Shown: positions 1-7,016, numbered from the stretch's first letter. The stretch: DNA of 11,543 nt from Candidatus Nanopelagicales bacterium (GCA_938091275.1 CALKMY010000064.1:1-11543), one strand, 5' to 3'. The notes: generated from the sequence alone by a model not told the origin. Made by a program: numbers and translations.

Positions 1-204
1 CATACCCCCGCACCCCGGACAGTCCAAACCCAAGAAGATTTGGCTCGGGCATCCGGGGTAGTGACCGGGAACGTTCGGGTCCACAGCGCGCAGGTAGAGG
101 CCTGCCGCAAGGGCGGCAATTCCGGTGATGAGTACCGGCAGCATCCGACGGCGTCGCGGCCGCTCGTCGACCGCACCACGCGTCTGGTCATCGAGCGTCT
201 CCAT
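1..204 (-). CDS. DUF2752 domain membrane protein, 3' end cut by window edge
   Basis: The first 68 codons are present, from ATG at 204 to the left edge of the window. A charged, arginine-rich N-terminus (residues 1-20) is followed by a hydrophobic segment at about residues 21-40. The conserved DUF2752 pattern comes next: DPN-x-PG-x-YP-x-CP (about 42-52), then LDCPGCGG (60-67). The family consists of small membrane proteins with paired cysteine motifs, and its function is not known to me. In many actinobacteria such a gene sits near the trp genes, which fits the operon to its right (recalled gene order, not checked). It lies 46 bases after the sensor kinase stop. No Shine-Dalgarno is visible, but a TACGAT box ends 6 bases before the ATG, which suggests a leaderless transcript of its own. 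Identity is fairly sure from the cysteine motif; role unknown. Confidence 0.8.
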   Translation of the reverse strand, partial: METLDDQTRGAVDERPRRRRMLPVLITGIAALAAGLYLRAVDPNVPGHYPGCPSQIFLGLDCPGCGGM

Positions 205-210
205 TCGTGG

Positions 211-216
211 ATCGTA
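211..216 (-). promoter_or_regulatory. Putative -10 box of a leaderless promoter for the DUF2752 gene
   Basis: On the minus strand the hexamer is TACGAT, preceded by G. It is followed by the 6-base spacer CCACGA and then the ATG at 204. That places the box at -12 to -7 if transcription starts at the A of the ATG, the standard actinobacterial leaderless arrangement (TANNNT). No clear -35 is seen. It would let the DUF2752 gene be expressed independently of the two-component genes upstream. This is inference from spacing and consensus only. Confidence 0.45.
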
Positions 217-250
217 CGCCGTCGTCGGATTCGATAGGGGCCGTCGAGCC

Positions 251-1684
251 CTATGCCAGGGGGATTCTGATCCAGAAGGAAGAACCCACCCCTGGACTGC
301 TGGTGACCGCAGCGGCGCCTCCCATACGTGAGGCGAGTCGATCGACAAGCGCGAGACCGAGTCCGGTGCCGACGGGCCGCACACCGCGATACCGCTCGTG
401 CAGCGCACCCGGCTCGAAGGCGACAGCAAGGTCGTCCTCGCTCAAACCGGGGCCGCTGTCTCGAACCTCGATGACGGCGTACGAGCCATCGGCTATCGCA
501 GAGTCCGTGTGGATCGCGAGATGAATCTGCGACCCCTGGGGAGAAACCCGCAGGGCGTTCTCCATCAGGTTGTCGATGATCTGCCGCAGGCGCATCGCAT
601 CAACGTGCACGTGGACGGGCCTCGCTGCTTCCGCAAGCGTCAAGGTGACGCCATCGCGATCGCATCGAGTTCGCCACACCTCTGCCGCCTCGGTGAGGAT
701 CTCCCGCACATCAACGTCGGCGGCGTTGACGTGAAAGTCTGCGGCACCCAATCGGGCGAGGTCGAGAAGGTCGTGGACGAGTCGGTCCAAACGACTCGCC
801 TCGTGACCGATGGTCGCACCAACGCTCGTCAGTTCTTCGGGGTCGAGGATGTCGTCGTTAAGAGCTTCCGCGTAACCCCTGATCGCCGTGAGTGGCGTTC
901 GCAATTCGTGAGAGACCGACAGCAGGAACTCCCGTTGGCGACCTTCGGACGTCGCGAGGGCGGCATTCAGCGCGTTCAGTGCCTCGGCGATATCCGCGAC
1001 CTCCGCCGGCCCCCGCGGGGTGAGGCGCTCATCCCTCTCTCCGCCTGCCATGCGATGGGCGACGCCTTGGGCGTCGCGCAAAGGACGGGATAGCCGTCGC
1101 GCGACAACGTAGGCAATGCCAACGGAGATCACCAAGCCAAGTGCCAGAGCCGCTGCGATTCTTGCCAGGAATTTCGTGCCGAGCTCTCCGGCGACATCAA
1201 CCGACTGCGTCAGGATCACTGCACCGCCGGTGACCGGACGACCCTCGATCAATATGCGACCTCCGAGGCCATCTTGACCGCGAGACGAGATCGGCTCACC
1301 GGCGAGGAGGGCGTTGAATTGATCATCGCTGATCCCCGATCCCTGCAACGCCGGCGGAAGACCGCCCTCGCGAGAGACCAGGTATCCGGTAACGCCCTCC
1401 CGACGCAAGATCCGCTCAAGCGGTCGTGCGATGAGTCGATCCGGTGGCCTGCGGCCATCGGATCGCTCCACGTACGCGGCGGTTAGATCCGCTAGTCGCT
1501 CGAGTGCTCCGGAGGCTTCCGCAACCGCCGCGCTGCGAACGAACGGCGCCACCGCGATACCGGCGACGACAACGGCAACGGTCGCGATCGACGTGATCAA
1601 CAGGACAGTTCGCGTGACGATCCCCCACCGCTTTCGGGGCTGCATAGTCGGGGGGGGAGACGTCTTAGCCGACTCCTCACTCAT
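251..1684 (-). CDS. Two-component sensor histidine kinase, HAMP-containing, membrane-bound
   Basis: A 477-residue membrane kinase that should autophosphorylate and pass phosphate to the regulator encoded just upstream. Order of parts: cytoplasmic tail; TM helix at about 22-47; extracytoplasmic sensing region at about 49-170 with no recognised fold; TM helix at about 174-195; HAMP at about 196-248; HisKA with SHELRTPL and phospho-acceptor His259; HATPase_c with N-box NLMENALR (372-379), G1 DSGPGL (409-414) and G2 GTGLGLAL (439-446). All catalytic motifs are intact. ATG at 1684 is chosen because it overlaps the regulator stop as ATGAGTGA (8 bases) and has GGAAG upstream. A longer frame to 1747 lies inside the regulator gene and would add an uncharged-then-basic tail of no clear use. 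The architecture resembles MprB/BaeS-type kinases, but the stimulus cannot be deduced. Confidence 0.93.
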   Translation of the reverse strand: MSEESAKTSPPPTMQPRKRWGIVTRTVLLITSIATVAVVVAGIAVAPFVRSAAVAEASGALERLADLTAAYVERSDGRRPPDRLIARPLERILRREGVTGYLVSREGGLPPALQGSGISDDQFNALLAGEPISSRGQDGLGGRILIEGRPVTGGAVILTQSVDVAGELGTKFLARIAAALALGLVISVGIAYVVARRLSRPLRDAQGVAHRMAGGERDERLTPRGPAEVADIAEALNALNAALATSEGRQREFLLSVSHELRTPLTAIRGYAEALNDDILDPEELTSVGATIGHEASRLDRLVHDLLDLARLGAADFHVNAADVDVREILTEAAEVWRTRCDRDGVTLTLAEAARPVHVHVDAMRLRQIIDNLMENALRVSPQGSQIHLAIHTDSAIADGSYAVIEVRDSGPGLSEDDLAVAFEPGALHERYRGVRPVGTGLGLALVDRLASRMGGAAAVTSSPGVGSSFWIRIPLA

Positions 1685-2366
1685 CGCCGGACACTTCCGC
1701 GGAGTAGCCCACTCCGCGCACTGTTCGGATCGGACTGTTATCACCAAGTTTGGCCCGCAGTTGGGCCACGTGTACGTCGACGGTGCGGCTGCCCACCACG
1801 GACGCGTACCCCCACACTTCCGCGAGCAGTTGATCCCGACTGAACACCCGACCGGGCTCGGAAACCAGATGTGCGAGCAGATCGAATTCCGTCGCGGTCA
1901 AGTCGACGGGCTCGTCACCGACCCACACCCGACGACGTGCCGTGTCCATAGATACGGCTCCGACCGATACGGGTTCACTCGAACTCCGGCTCACCCGCGA
2001 ACGCCGAACGACGGACTTGACGCGCGCAACCATCTCCCGGGGACTGAATGGCTTGGTCACGTAGTCGTCCGCCCCCAGTTCCAAACCAAGCACGCGATCG
2101 ACTTCATCGTCTCGTGCGGTGCAGAAGATGACCGGTACCCAGTTATTTTCGGCGCGCAACTGTCGACAGACCTCGGTTCCATCCATACCGGGCAGGCCCA
2201 CGTCGAGCACGATCGCGACCGGATGGCGAGTGCGGGCAGCTGTCAGTCCGCCGACACCGTCGAATTCGGCGTGCACACCGAACCCCTCACGGGTTAGGTA
2301 GAGGCGAAGGAGGTCCGATATCGGTTTCTCATCTTCGACGACAAGAACCAGCCCACGGTCGGTCAT
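1677..2366 (-). CDS. OmpR/PhoB-family response regulator
   Basis: A 229-residue DNA-binding response regulator, partner of the kinase that overlaps its 3' end. The receiver domain (about 5-118) has the acidic pair E11-D12, phospho-acceptor Asp55 (in LDVGLPGMDG), Thr83 and Lys105 (in VTKPFSP). The winged-helix output domain covers about 132-225, with the typical TATEFDLL, FSRDQLL and RTVDVHVAQLR stretches and an RTVRGVGY wing. Length is normal for the family. The start ATG at 2366 has only AGGA directly before it, which is too close for a good Shine-Dalgarno. The hexamer CACCCT at -12 to -7 is a weak candidate -10, so leaderless expression is possible but unproved. It is the first gene of its transcription unit, after a 106-base gap. 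Target genes are unknown; the 11-base repeats upstream suggest self-regulation. Confidence 0.94.
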   Translation of the reverse strand: MTDRGLVLVVEDEKPISDLLRLYLTREGFGVHAEFDGVGGLTAARTRHPVAIVLDVGLPGMDGTEVCRQLRAENNWVPVIFCTARDDEVDRVLGLELGADDYVTKPFSPREMVARVKSVVRRSRVSRSSSEPVSVGAVSMDTARRRVWVGDEPVDLTATEFDLLAHLVSEPGRVFSRDQLLAEVWGYASVVGSRTVDVHVAQLRAKLGDNSPIRTVRGVGYSAEVSGDE

Positions 2367-2409
2367 GTCCTAAGGGTGTCAGACGGACATGCAATTTCAC
2401 GGTGTCGGC

Positions 2410-2442
2410 GGTTACGAAAAGGTACCCAGAAGGTTCGAGAAC
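2410..2442 (-). promoter_or_regulatory. Three 11-base imperfect direct repeats, possible response-regulator binding site
   Basis: On the plus strand the units are GGTTACGAAAA (2410-2420), GGTACCCAGAA (2421-2431) and GGTTCGAGAAC (2432-2442). All begin with GGT, are A-rich at the end, and follow one another with an exact 11-base period. They lie 44-76 bases upstream of the response-regulator start, in the only sizeable gap between the his/trp operon and the two-component genes. OmpR/PhoB-type regulators commonly bind tandem direct repeats with about one helical turn between them. An autoregulatory operator is therefore a reasonable inference, but the units are short and imperfect. Confidence 0.4.
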
Positions 2443-2472
2443 AGTGAAGATGCGCGGATAGCAGCAGATGGA

Positions 2473-2754
2473 CTACTGATTCGCGGGTTTCGCAGCCTTG
2501 CCGTGCTTCCCGAGACCTACGGCCTGCATGACCTTTCCGACGATGGCGCCCAGGACAACCAGGCCAACGCTGATCCAGAACAAGGGCCAGTTACCCAGAA
2601 TGATCGCGAGGGTGCCGAGGGTGAAGGCGAGCGTGACGATGACGACGGCCGTCCACGCAGCCGGCGTCGATCCGTGCGAGTCATGATCAGGCGCGATGTC
2701 ATCCCCCGATCCGGGAGACGACGGACCAGGGCTCATCGATGCGGAAGAACTCAT
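2473..2754 (-). CDS. HGxxPAAW family small membrane protein
   Basis: A 93-residue protein with a Ser/Pro/Asp-rich N-terminal tail (1-26), the signature HGSTPAAW (27-34), two hydrophobic helices at about 35-53 and 56-75, and a basic C-terminal tail (GLGKHGKAAKPANQ). The exact HGxxPAAW motif defines an actinobacterial family of unknown function that typically sits next to trpE and the Trp-associated membrane protein, as it does here. The ATG at 2754 is preferred, with GGAT six bases upstream. A TTG at 2766 in the same frame would add four residues. It starts 22 bases after the stop of the upstream membrane protein gene and is the last gene of the his/trp operon before the 106-base gap. No terminator hairpin was recognised after it. 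Family assignment is confident; function is not known. Confidence 0.88.
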   Translation of the reverse strand: MSSSASMSPGPSSPGSGDDIAPDHDSHGSTPAAWTAVVIVTLAFTLGTLAIILGNWPLFWISVGLVVLGAIVGKVMQAVGLGKHGKAAKPANQ

Positions 2755-2776
2755 GTCGGTATCCAATCACTCGTAC

Positions 2777-3448
2777 TCATCGCTCAGGTTCAGGCTCCGG
2801 CCGTTTCGCGGTACTGGTGTCGGTATCGCTCCCTCGGCCGCCTTCTTCGTCCACCGTCGGATCCAATCCGGCGTCGAGTGCCTCCCACGCATCGCGCGGT
2901 TGGGCACTCTTTCGCTCATAGCCCGCACCCAGGGTCGGCCACCGGTGACCGACGGCGGTAGTGAGCAGTCCGCCGACCAGCAACAGCAGACCCGCAACGA
3001 TGGCAAGGACCGGCCACGCCGTCGAAACCGTCACCACGTTCTGACCGCCGCTTCCACCGACTCCCCCGGGGATCGGTGAGCCGACCGCCATCGATGACAG
3101 GAAGCGCACGGCTGATACACACAGCGCGATCCCCGCTATCGCGACAACCACGCCAACGATGCGTCGTAGCCACCCACGCGATCCGATGACGCCCGCCAAG
3201 CCGGCGAAACCGATGATCGGCGCCGCAGCCGCGATCGATACGACACTGGCGCCGGACACACCAAGGAGACCCACGGCTTGGACATCCGTCATCTCTGAAG
3301 ACGTGGAATCTCCCAACAAAGACCTCTCCACGAGAACCCACGTCGCAGAAGCCGACCACCACGCCAGAGCGGATCCCACCAGCATCGAACTCAACCCCAC
3401 GATGTAGCCGCGCCTATCGGCAAGAAAGGGGCGAACCGTCGAGGCCAC
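2777..3448 (-). CDS. Tryptophan-locus-associated membrane protein (TIGR02234-like)
   Basis: A 223-residue integral membrane protein with hydrophobic segments at about 16-35, 58-87, 96-118 and 143-166. They are followed by a hydrophilic, acidic then proline-rich C-terminal tail. The family marks are a conserved AWPVLA start of the last helix (144-149) and a following WPTLGAGYER (170-179), as in the Trp-operon membrane protein family of actinobacteria. The position directly after trpE agrees. The start is GTG at 3448, which abuts the trpE stop (TAG then GTG with no gap), and AGGGGA lies upstream within trpE, so translation is probably coupled to trpE. The function of the family is not established. 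A role in tryptophan or precursor transport or regulation is guesswork from context. Confidence 0.88.
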   Translation of the reverse strand: MASTVRPFLADRRGYIVGLSSMLVGSALAWWSASATWVLVERSLLGDSTSSEMTDVQAVGLLGVSGASVVSIAAAAPIIGFAGLAGVIGSRGWLRRIVGVVVAIAGIALCVSAVRFLSSMAVGSPIPGGVGGSGGQNVVTVSTAWPVLAIVAGLLLLVGGLLTTAVGHRWPTLGAGYERKSAQPRDAWEALDAGLDPTVDEEGGRGSDTDTSTAKRPEPEPER

Positions 3449-5089
3449 CTAGTCCCCTGCGCTTGCGCCGGGCGCGTCGACGGGGGCCAACGATTGCGCG
3501 ACATCCAGCGCCGCGAGCACCGCACCCGCCTTGTTCACGCATTCCTGGGCTTCCGCTTCAGGATCAGAATCAGCAACGATCCCGGCGCCCGCCTGAACGT
3601 GCGCCACTCCGTCTTGAATAACAGCCGTTCGAATCGCGATTGCCATATCCAGGTTCCCGCGAAAATCCACATAGCCGACCACGCCGCCATACAGACCACG
3701 TCGATCCGGCTCTAGTTCGTCGATGATCTCCATCGCCCTGACTTTGGGTGCACCACTGAGCGTGCCGGCAGGAAACGTGGCTCGCAAAGCGTCAAGGGCA
3801 GACGAATCGTCGTTTAATCGACCTACGACGGACGAAACGATGTGCATGACGTGCGAATAGCGCTCGATCTCCATGAACTCGGTCACGTCCACCGACCCTG
3901 GTTCACACACGCGACCTAGATCGTTTCGCGCGAGATCAACGAGCATGACGTGCTCCGCGCGCTCCTTGTGATCCGCGAGAAGGTCGAGCGCTAATGCGCG
4001 ATCTTCCTGTGCGTCTCGTCCACGCTGGCGGGTACCGGCTATCGGATGCACGGTGCACTGGCGATCCTCCACCGTGACGAGCGCCTCGGGAGACGACCCG
4101 ACCACATCGAAGGCACTGATGTCGCTCATCTGCCCGCCACCATCCTCGGTCGACTCCCTGGGCATCCGAATGAGATACATGTACGGGCTCGGATTCGAGG
4201 AACGCAGGACTCGGTAGACGTCAAGGGCGCGGGCCGTTATCGGAGTCGAGTAGCGCTGCGAAAGAACGATCTGAAAAGCATCTCCCTCACGAATGTATTT
4301 CTGGGCCCTGTCGACGGCCTCCCGATACTCCTCGTTCGTGGTGTGAGATCGAGTACTTCCGGTGCCTGCTGTTGGCACCGATGTCGCCTGGGAGACATTC
4401 ACTCCGACGGGATTGGCCAGGGCGGCTTGCATCGCATCGAGCCGAGACATCGCGTCATGCCAGGCCTCGTCCACTCGCTCGTCGGTGGCATCGAAGTTGA
4501 TCGCCGCCGCAATGAGGGTCACCGTGCCTCGAAAGTGATCGAGGACAGCAAGGTCGGTGGCCAGCAGAAAGGCCAGATCTGGAATATCCACCTCAGACGG
4601 GTTGTCGTCGGGCAACTTCTCGAACAAGCGCACTGCGTCATAGGCGAGGCAGCCGACAAAACCAGACGTGAATCGAGGGCCGCTCTCGTTGTGCTGCCCA
4701 TGGGAGTCCGGGCTATCGGAGCTATCTGGGCTATCCGGGCCATTCGAGTTGCCCGAACTGTTCAGAATTGTCACGGAGTCGCGAAGAACTGACCATGCAT
4801 CACCGGTGGTGGGCAGACCCACCGGCACCTTTCCCAACCAGTGTGCCTGTCCACCTTGCTCGGTCAACATTGCGGCCGCGCGAACTCCGACGAAGGAATA
4901 GCGAGACCACGAACGACCAGCCTCAGCTGATTCGAGAAGGAAAGTGCCAGCGCGGTCTGTGCAGAGGGTTTCGAAGAGTCCGATGGCCGTCAATCCATCG
5001 GCTAGGAGCGTTCGCGACACGGGGATAACCCGATGGGATGTCGCGCGTTCCCGAAAGTCCTCGAGGTTCGGCTCGCTCTTACCGAACAT
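3449..5089 (-). CDS. trpE: Anthranilate synthase component I
   Basis: Converts chorismate to anthranilate using ammonia from the TrpG glutaminase subunit (not in this window); first committed step of tryptophan synthesis. From ATG at 5089 the protein has 546 residues. The N-terminal domain carries LLES (51-54) and SRYSFVG (62-68), the region that binds feedback-inhibiting tryptophan. The chorismate-binding domain (about 255-530) carries PIAGTRQRG (349-357), LVDLARNDLG (383-392), MHIVSSV (415-421), AGTLSGAPK (441-449) and the AEAQE glutamates (513, 516). NPSPYMYL (299-306) supports TrpE rather than PabB. It is slightly longer than usual because of a Ser/Pro/Asp-rich insert (about 111-137). The ATG at 5089 overlaps hisI by 11 bases; ATG at 5104 (five more residues) is also possible, and the frame runs open to 5173. 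Confidence 0.95.
   Translation of the reverse strand: MFGKSEPNLEDFRERATSHRVIPVSRTLLADGLTAIGLFETLCTDRAGTFLLESAEAGRSWSRYSFVGVRAAAMLTEQGGQAHWLGKVPVGLPTTGDAWSVLRDSVTILNSSGNSNGPDSPDSSDSPDSHGQHNESGPRFTSGFVGCLAYDAVRLFEKLPDDNPSEVDIPDLAFLLATDLAVLDHFRGTVTLIAAAINFDATDERVDEAWHDAMSRLDAMQAALANPVGVNVSQATSVPTAGTGSTRSHTTNEEYREAVDRAQKYIREGDAFQIVLSQRYSTPITARALDVYRVLRSSNPSPYMYLIRMPRESTEDGGGQMSDISAFDVVGSSPEALVTVEDRQCTVHPIAGTRQRGRDAQEDRALALDLLADHKERAEHVMLVDLARNDLGRVCEPGSVDVTEFMEIERYSHVMHIVSSVVGRLNDDSSALDALRATFPAGTLSGAPKVRAMEIIDELEPDRRGLYGGVVGYVDFRGNLDMAIAIRTAVIQDGVAHVQAGAGIVADSDPEAEAQECVNKAGAVLAALDVAQSLAPVDAPGASAGD
4703..4738 (-). repeat. Four-unit 9-base tandem repeat inside trpE
   Basis: Read on the coding strand, the units are CCGGATAGC, CCAGATAGC, TCCGATAGC and CCGGACTCC, encoding PDS PDS SDS PDS. 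A more decayed unit follows on the plus-strand right side (4739-4747). The repeat lies in a linker between conserved parts of TrpE and keeps the frame, so copy-number change would lengthen or shorten the linker by three residues at a time. Confidence 0.8.
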
Positions 5090-5456
5090 CGGCACCGCCG
5101 ACATCGAAGCAACTGAGCTCACCCGTGTGGCACGCCGGCCCTTGCTGTTCAACCAGCAAGAGAACGGCATCACCGTCGCAATCGAGGCGCAACTGCATCA
5201 CCTGCTGCAAGTTTCCCGACGTCTCACCCTTTACCCACAGCCCCTGTCGACTTCGGGAGAAGTACGTGGCGCGTCGCGTCGTCATGGTCGCGCGCAAGGC
5301 TTCTTCATTCATCCACGCAAGCATCAGAACCTGCCGCGACGTGGAGTCTTGGGCGATAGCGGGCACGAGACCCGCTGAATCGAATCGCACACGGGCGAGA
5401 ACCTGGTCGGGAGACAGGGCCAGGAGGTCTCCTGCGTCGTCACCCATAGGAGACAT
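5079..5456 (-). CDS. hisI: Phosphoribosyl-AMP cyclohydrolase
   Basis: Opens the adenine ring of phosphoribosyl-AMP to give ProFAR, the substrate of HisA. The 125-residue protein is the cyclohydrolase domain alone, with no HisE fusion, as is usual in actinobacteria. The metal-binding signature is clear: DCDGD (92-96) supplies aspartates and Cys93, and CHTGELSC gives Cys109 and Cys116. WMNEEAL (48-54) and YFSRSR...LWVKGETSGN (65-82) are also typical. It overlaps hisF by 17 bases from ATG at 5456. An in-frame ATG at 5447 would give an ATGGGTGA 8-base overlap and a protein three residues shorter, and neither start has a convincing Shine-Dalgarno. Its 3' end overlaps trpE. The phosphoribosyl-ATP pyrophosphatase (hisE) must be encoded elsewhere. 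Confidence 0.96.
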   Translation of the reverse strand: MSPMGDDAGDLLALSPDQVLARVRFDSAGLVPAIAQDSTSRQVLMLAWMNEEALRATMTTRRATYFSRSRQGLWVKGETSGNLQQVMQLRLDCDGDAVLLLVEQQGPACHTGELSCFDVGGADVR

Positions 5457-6231
5457 TGTGCCGACGGACCGGCAGCCCTGCGTTATCGAGTGCCGATTTC
5501 ACGTCGAGGATCGTGAGATGGCCGAAGTGAAAAACGCTTGCCGCCAGCACAGCGTCGGCTCCCGCCTCCACCGCACGAGGGAAATCGTCGACGACCCCCG
5601 CCCCACCGCTCGCAATCAGGGGAACGTCGACGTGGCGTCTGACGAGCCCGATGAGTTCGGTGTCGAATCCCTGGGTTGTCCCATCCGCGTCCATCGAATT
5701 CAGCAAGATCTCACCTGCACCGCGCTGCGCCGCCTCGTCGGCCCATGCGATCGCGTCCACTCCTGTGCCACGCCGACCGCCGTGGGTGGTTACCTCGAAT
5801 CCACTCGGGGTCGTGACGTCGCCGACACATCGCCGCGCATCAACACTGAGAACAACGCACTGCGAACCAAAGCGCTCGCTTGCCTTGGTGATCAAAGACG
5901 GATCGGCGATCGCGGCCGTATTGACGCCGACCTTGTCCGCCCCCGCCCGCAAGAGACGATCGAAGTCCTCGACCGTTCGGACACCACCACCGACGGTGAG
6001 CGGAATGAAGACGCTCTCTGCGGTGCGTTGAACGACGTCGTACGTCGTTTCCCTGCTCGCCGATGATGCCGTGATGTCCAAGAAGACGAGCTCGTCGGCG
6101 CCCTGGTCTCCGTAGGCAGCGGCAAGCTCGACCGGATCTCCTGCATCGCGCAGGTCGACGAAGTTGACTCCCTTCACGACCCGACCGGCATCGACGTCGA
6201 GGCAAGGAATCACCCGAACGGCCAGACTCAT
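5440..6231 (-). CDS. hisF: Imidazole glycerol phosphate synthase, cyclase subunit
   Basis: The (beta/alpha)8-barrel subunit that uses ammonia channelled from HisH to turn PRFAR into imidazole glycerol phosphate and AICAR. The 263-residue length is normal. The start of the barrel, RVIPCLDVDAGRVVKG (6-21), contains catalytic Asp11. The second catalytic aspartate is Asp130 in LSVDAR (128-133). Both numbers coincide with those of the well-studied Thermotoga enzyme. Phosphate-binding loops are seen as TVGGGVR (79-85) and ASGGAG (207-212). The start ATG at 6231 overlaps the hisA stop as ATGA (4 bases), which settles it over the open extension up to 6435 lying inside hisA. HisF and HisH normally form a heterodimer; here hisA lies between the two genes. 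Confidence 0.97.
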   Translation of the reverse strand: MSLAVRVIPCLDVDAGRVVKGVNFVDLRDAGDPVELAAAYGDQGADELVFLDITASSASRETTYDVVQRTAESVFIPLTVGGGVRTVEDFDRLLRAGADKVGVNTAAIADPSLITKASERFGSQCVVLSVDARRCVGDVTTPSGFEVTTHGGRRGTGVDAIAWADEAAQRGAGEILLNSMDADGTTQGFDTELIGLVRRHVDVPLIASGGAGVVDDFPRAVEAGADAVLAASVFHFGHLTILDVKSALDNAGLPVRRHNVSYG

Positions 6232-7016
6232 GGTCGGGGTGGCCCCCACTCGTACGGGTCGTAACGCGCTTCCACCGCGGCGATGGCTTCCGCCAATGTA
6301 AAGGCTCCCTCGTACAGCGCGCGCCCGATGATCGCACCCTCGATGCCCTGCCCGGTCATGTCCGCGAGCGTGTGGAGGTCTTCGAGGCGACTGATCCCCC
6401 CGGACGCCACGATCGCAGCGTCGGTGGCCGAGCACACGTCGCGCAGAAGGTGGATATTGGGACCCTTCATCGTCCCGTCCTTATGAACATCAGTGACGAC
6501 GTATCGGGAGCACCCTGCCGCATCAAGACGACCCAACGTCTCCCACAGATTGCCTCCTTCGGTCGTCCACCCTCGCGCGGCCAACGTGTGTCCGCGAACA
6601 TCGAGCCCGACGGCTATCCGATCACCGTGCTCAGCGATCACCTGCTCCGTCCAGTCAGGATTCTCAAGCGCCGCGGTTCCAAGATTCACCCGGGTGCACC
6701 CCGTTGCCAGCGCCGCCGCCAGCGACGCATCGTCGCGGATTCCTCCGGACAGCTCTATCCGTACCTGACCTTTGAGTTCGTTGACCACCTCACCGATGGT
6801 GGTGGCATTGGATCCGCGCGAGAAAGCGGCGTCCAAATCGACCAGGTGGATCCACTCGGCTCCCTGTTCGACCCACGACCGAGCCGCGTCGATAGGGCGT
6901 CCGTAGACGGTCTCCGATCCGGCCTTTCCTTGAACGAGCCGTACGGCTTGACCATCGGCTACGTCGACAGCCGGGAGTAGTTGGAGAGCGGGTCCGGGTT
7001 TTTCGGCGTGTGTCAC
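6228..7016 (-). CDS. priA: ProFAR isomerase HisA, PriA-type, probably also acts in tryptophan synthesis
   Basis: A 262-residue (beta/alpha)8 isomerase. It converts ProFAR to PRFAR, and as a PriA-type enzyme probably also phosphoribosyl-anthranilate to CdRP (the TrpF reaction). LLPAVDVADGQAVRLVQGKAG (13-33) contains catalytic Asp18; VTDVHKDGT (174-182) contains Asp176. ARGW (147-150) matches the Arg/Trp pair that mycobacterial PriA uses for the tryptophan substrate, and GAEWIHLVDLDAAF is nearly identical to that protein. The start is GTG at 7016, with only a weak AGG upstream. A strong Shine-Dalgarno 44 bases upstream belongs to a 9-codon minigene in the same frame that ends in TAG just before. 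Dual function is inferred from family resemblance; absence of trpF elsewhere in the genome cannot be seen. The short C-terminal tail (RYDPYEWGPPRP) looks lineage-specific. Confidence 0.95.
   Translation of the reverse strand: MTHAEKPGPALQLLPAVDVADGQAVRLVQGKAGSETVYGRPIDAARSWVEQGAEWIHLVDLDAAFSRGSNATTIGEVVNELKGQVRIELSGGIRDDASLAAALATGCTRVNLGTAALENPDWTEQVIAEHGDRIAVGLDVRGHTLAARGWTTEGGNLWETLGRLDAAGCSRYVVTDVHKDGTMKGPNIHLLRDVCSATDAAIVASGGISRLEDLHTLADMTGQGIEGAIIGRALYEGAFTLAEAIAAVEARYDPYEWGPPRP

Noticed and set aside
1431..2297. Plus-strand open frame (288 codons) opposite the regulator and kinase
   Set aside because: It is a shadow of the two-component genes, with no domain and no ribosome-binding site.
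2367..2472. Search for an intrinsic terminator or tryptophan attenuator between the HGxxPAAW gene and the regulator
   Set aside because: No GC-rich hairpin followed by a U-run was seen and no Trp-rich leader peptide. The gap holds only the 11-base repeats.
5079..5456. A HisI-HisE bifunctional protein
   Set aside because: The protein ends at 125 residues, just after the cyclohydrolase zinc cysteines, so no pyrophosphohydrolase domain is present.
5038..6066. Long plus-strand open frame (342 codons) opposite hisI and hisF
   Set aside because: It is antisense to two unmistakable his genes, has no recognisable domain, and is explained by high GC content keeping the shadow frame open.
6232..6435. 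Open extension of hisF upstream of ATG 6231
   Set aside because: It lies wholly inside hisA in another frame and is Arg/Gly/His-rich. The ATGA overlap and the normal HisF N-terminus fix the start at 6231.
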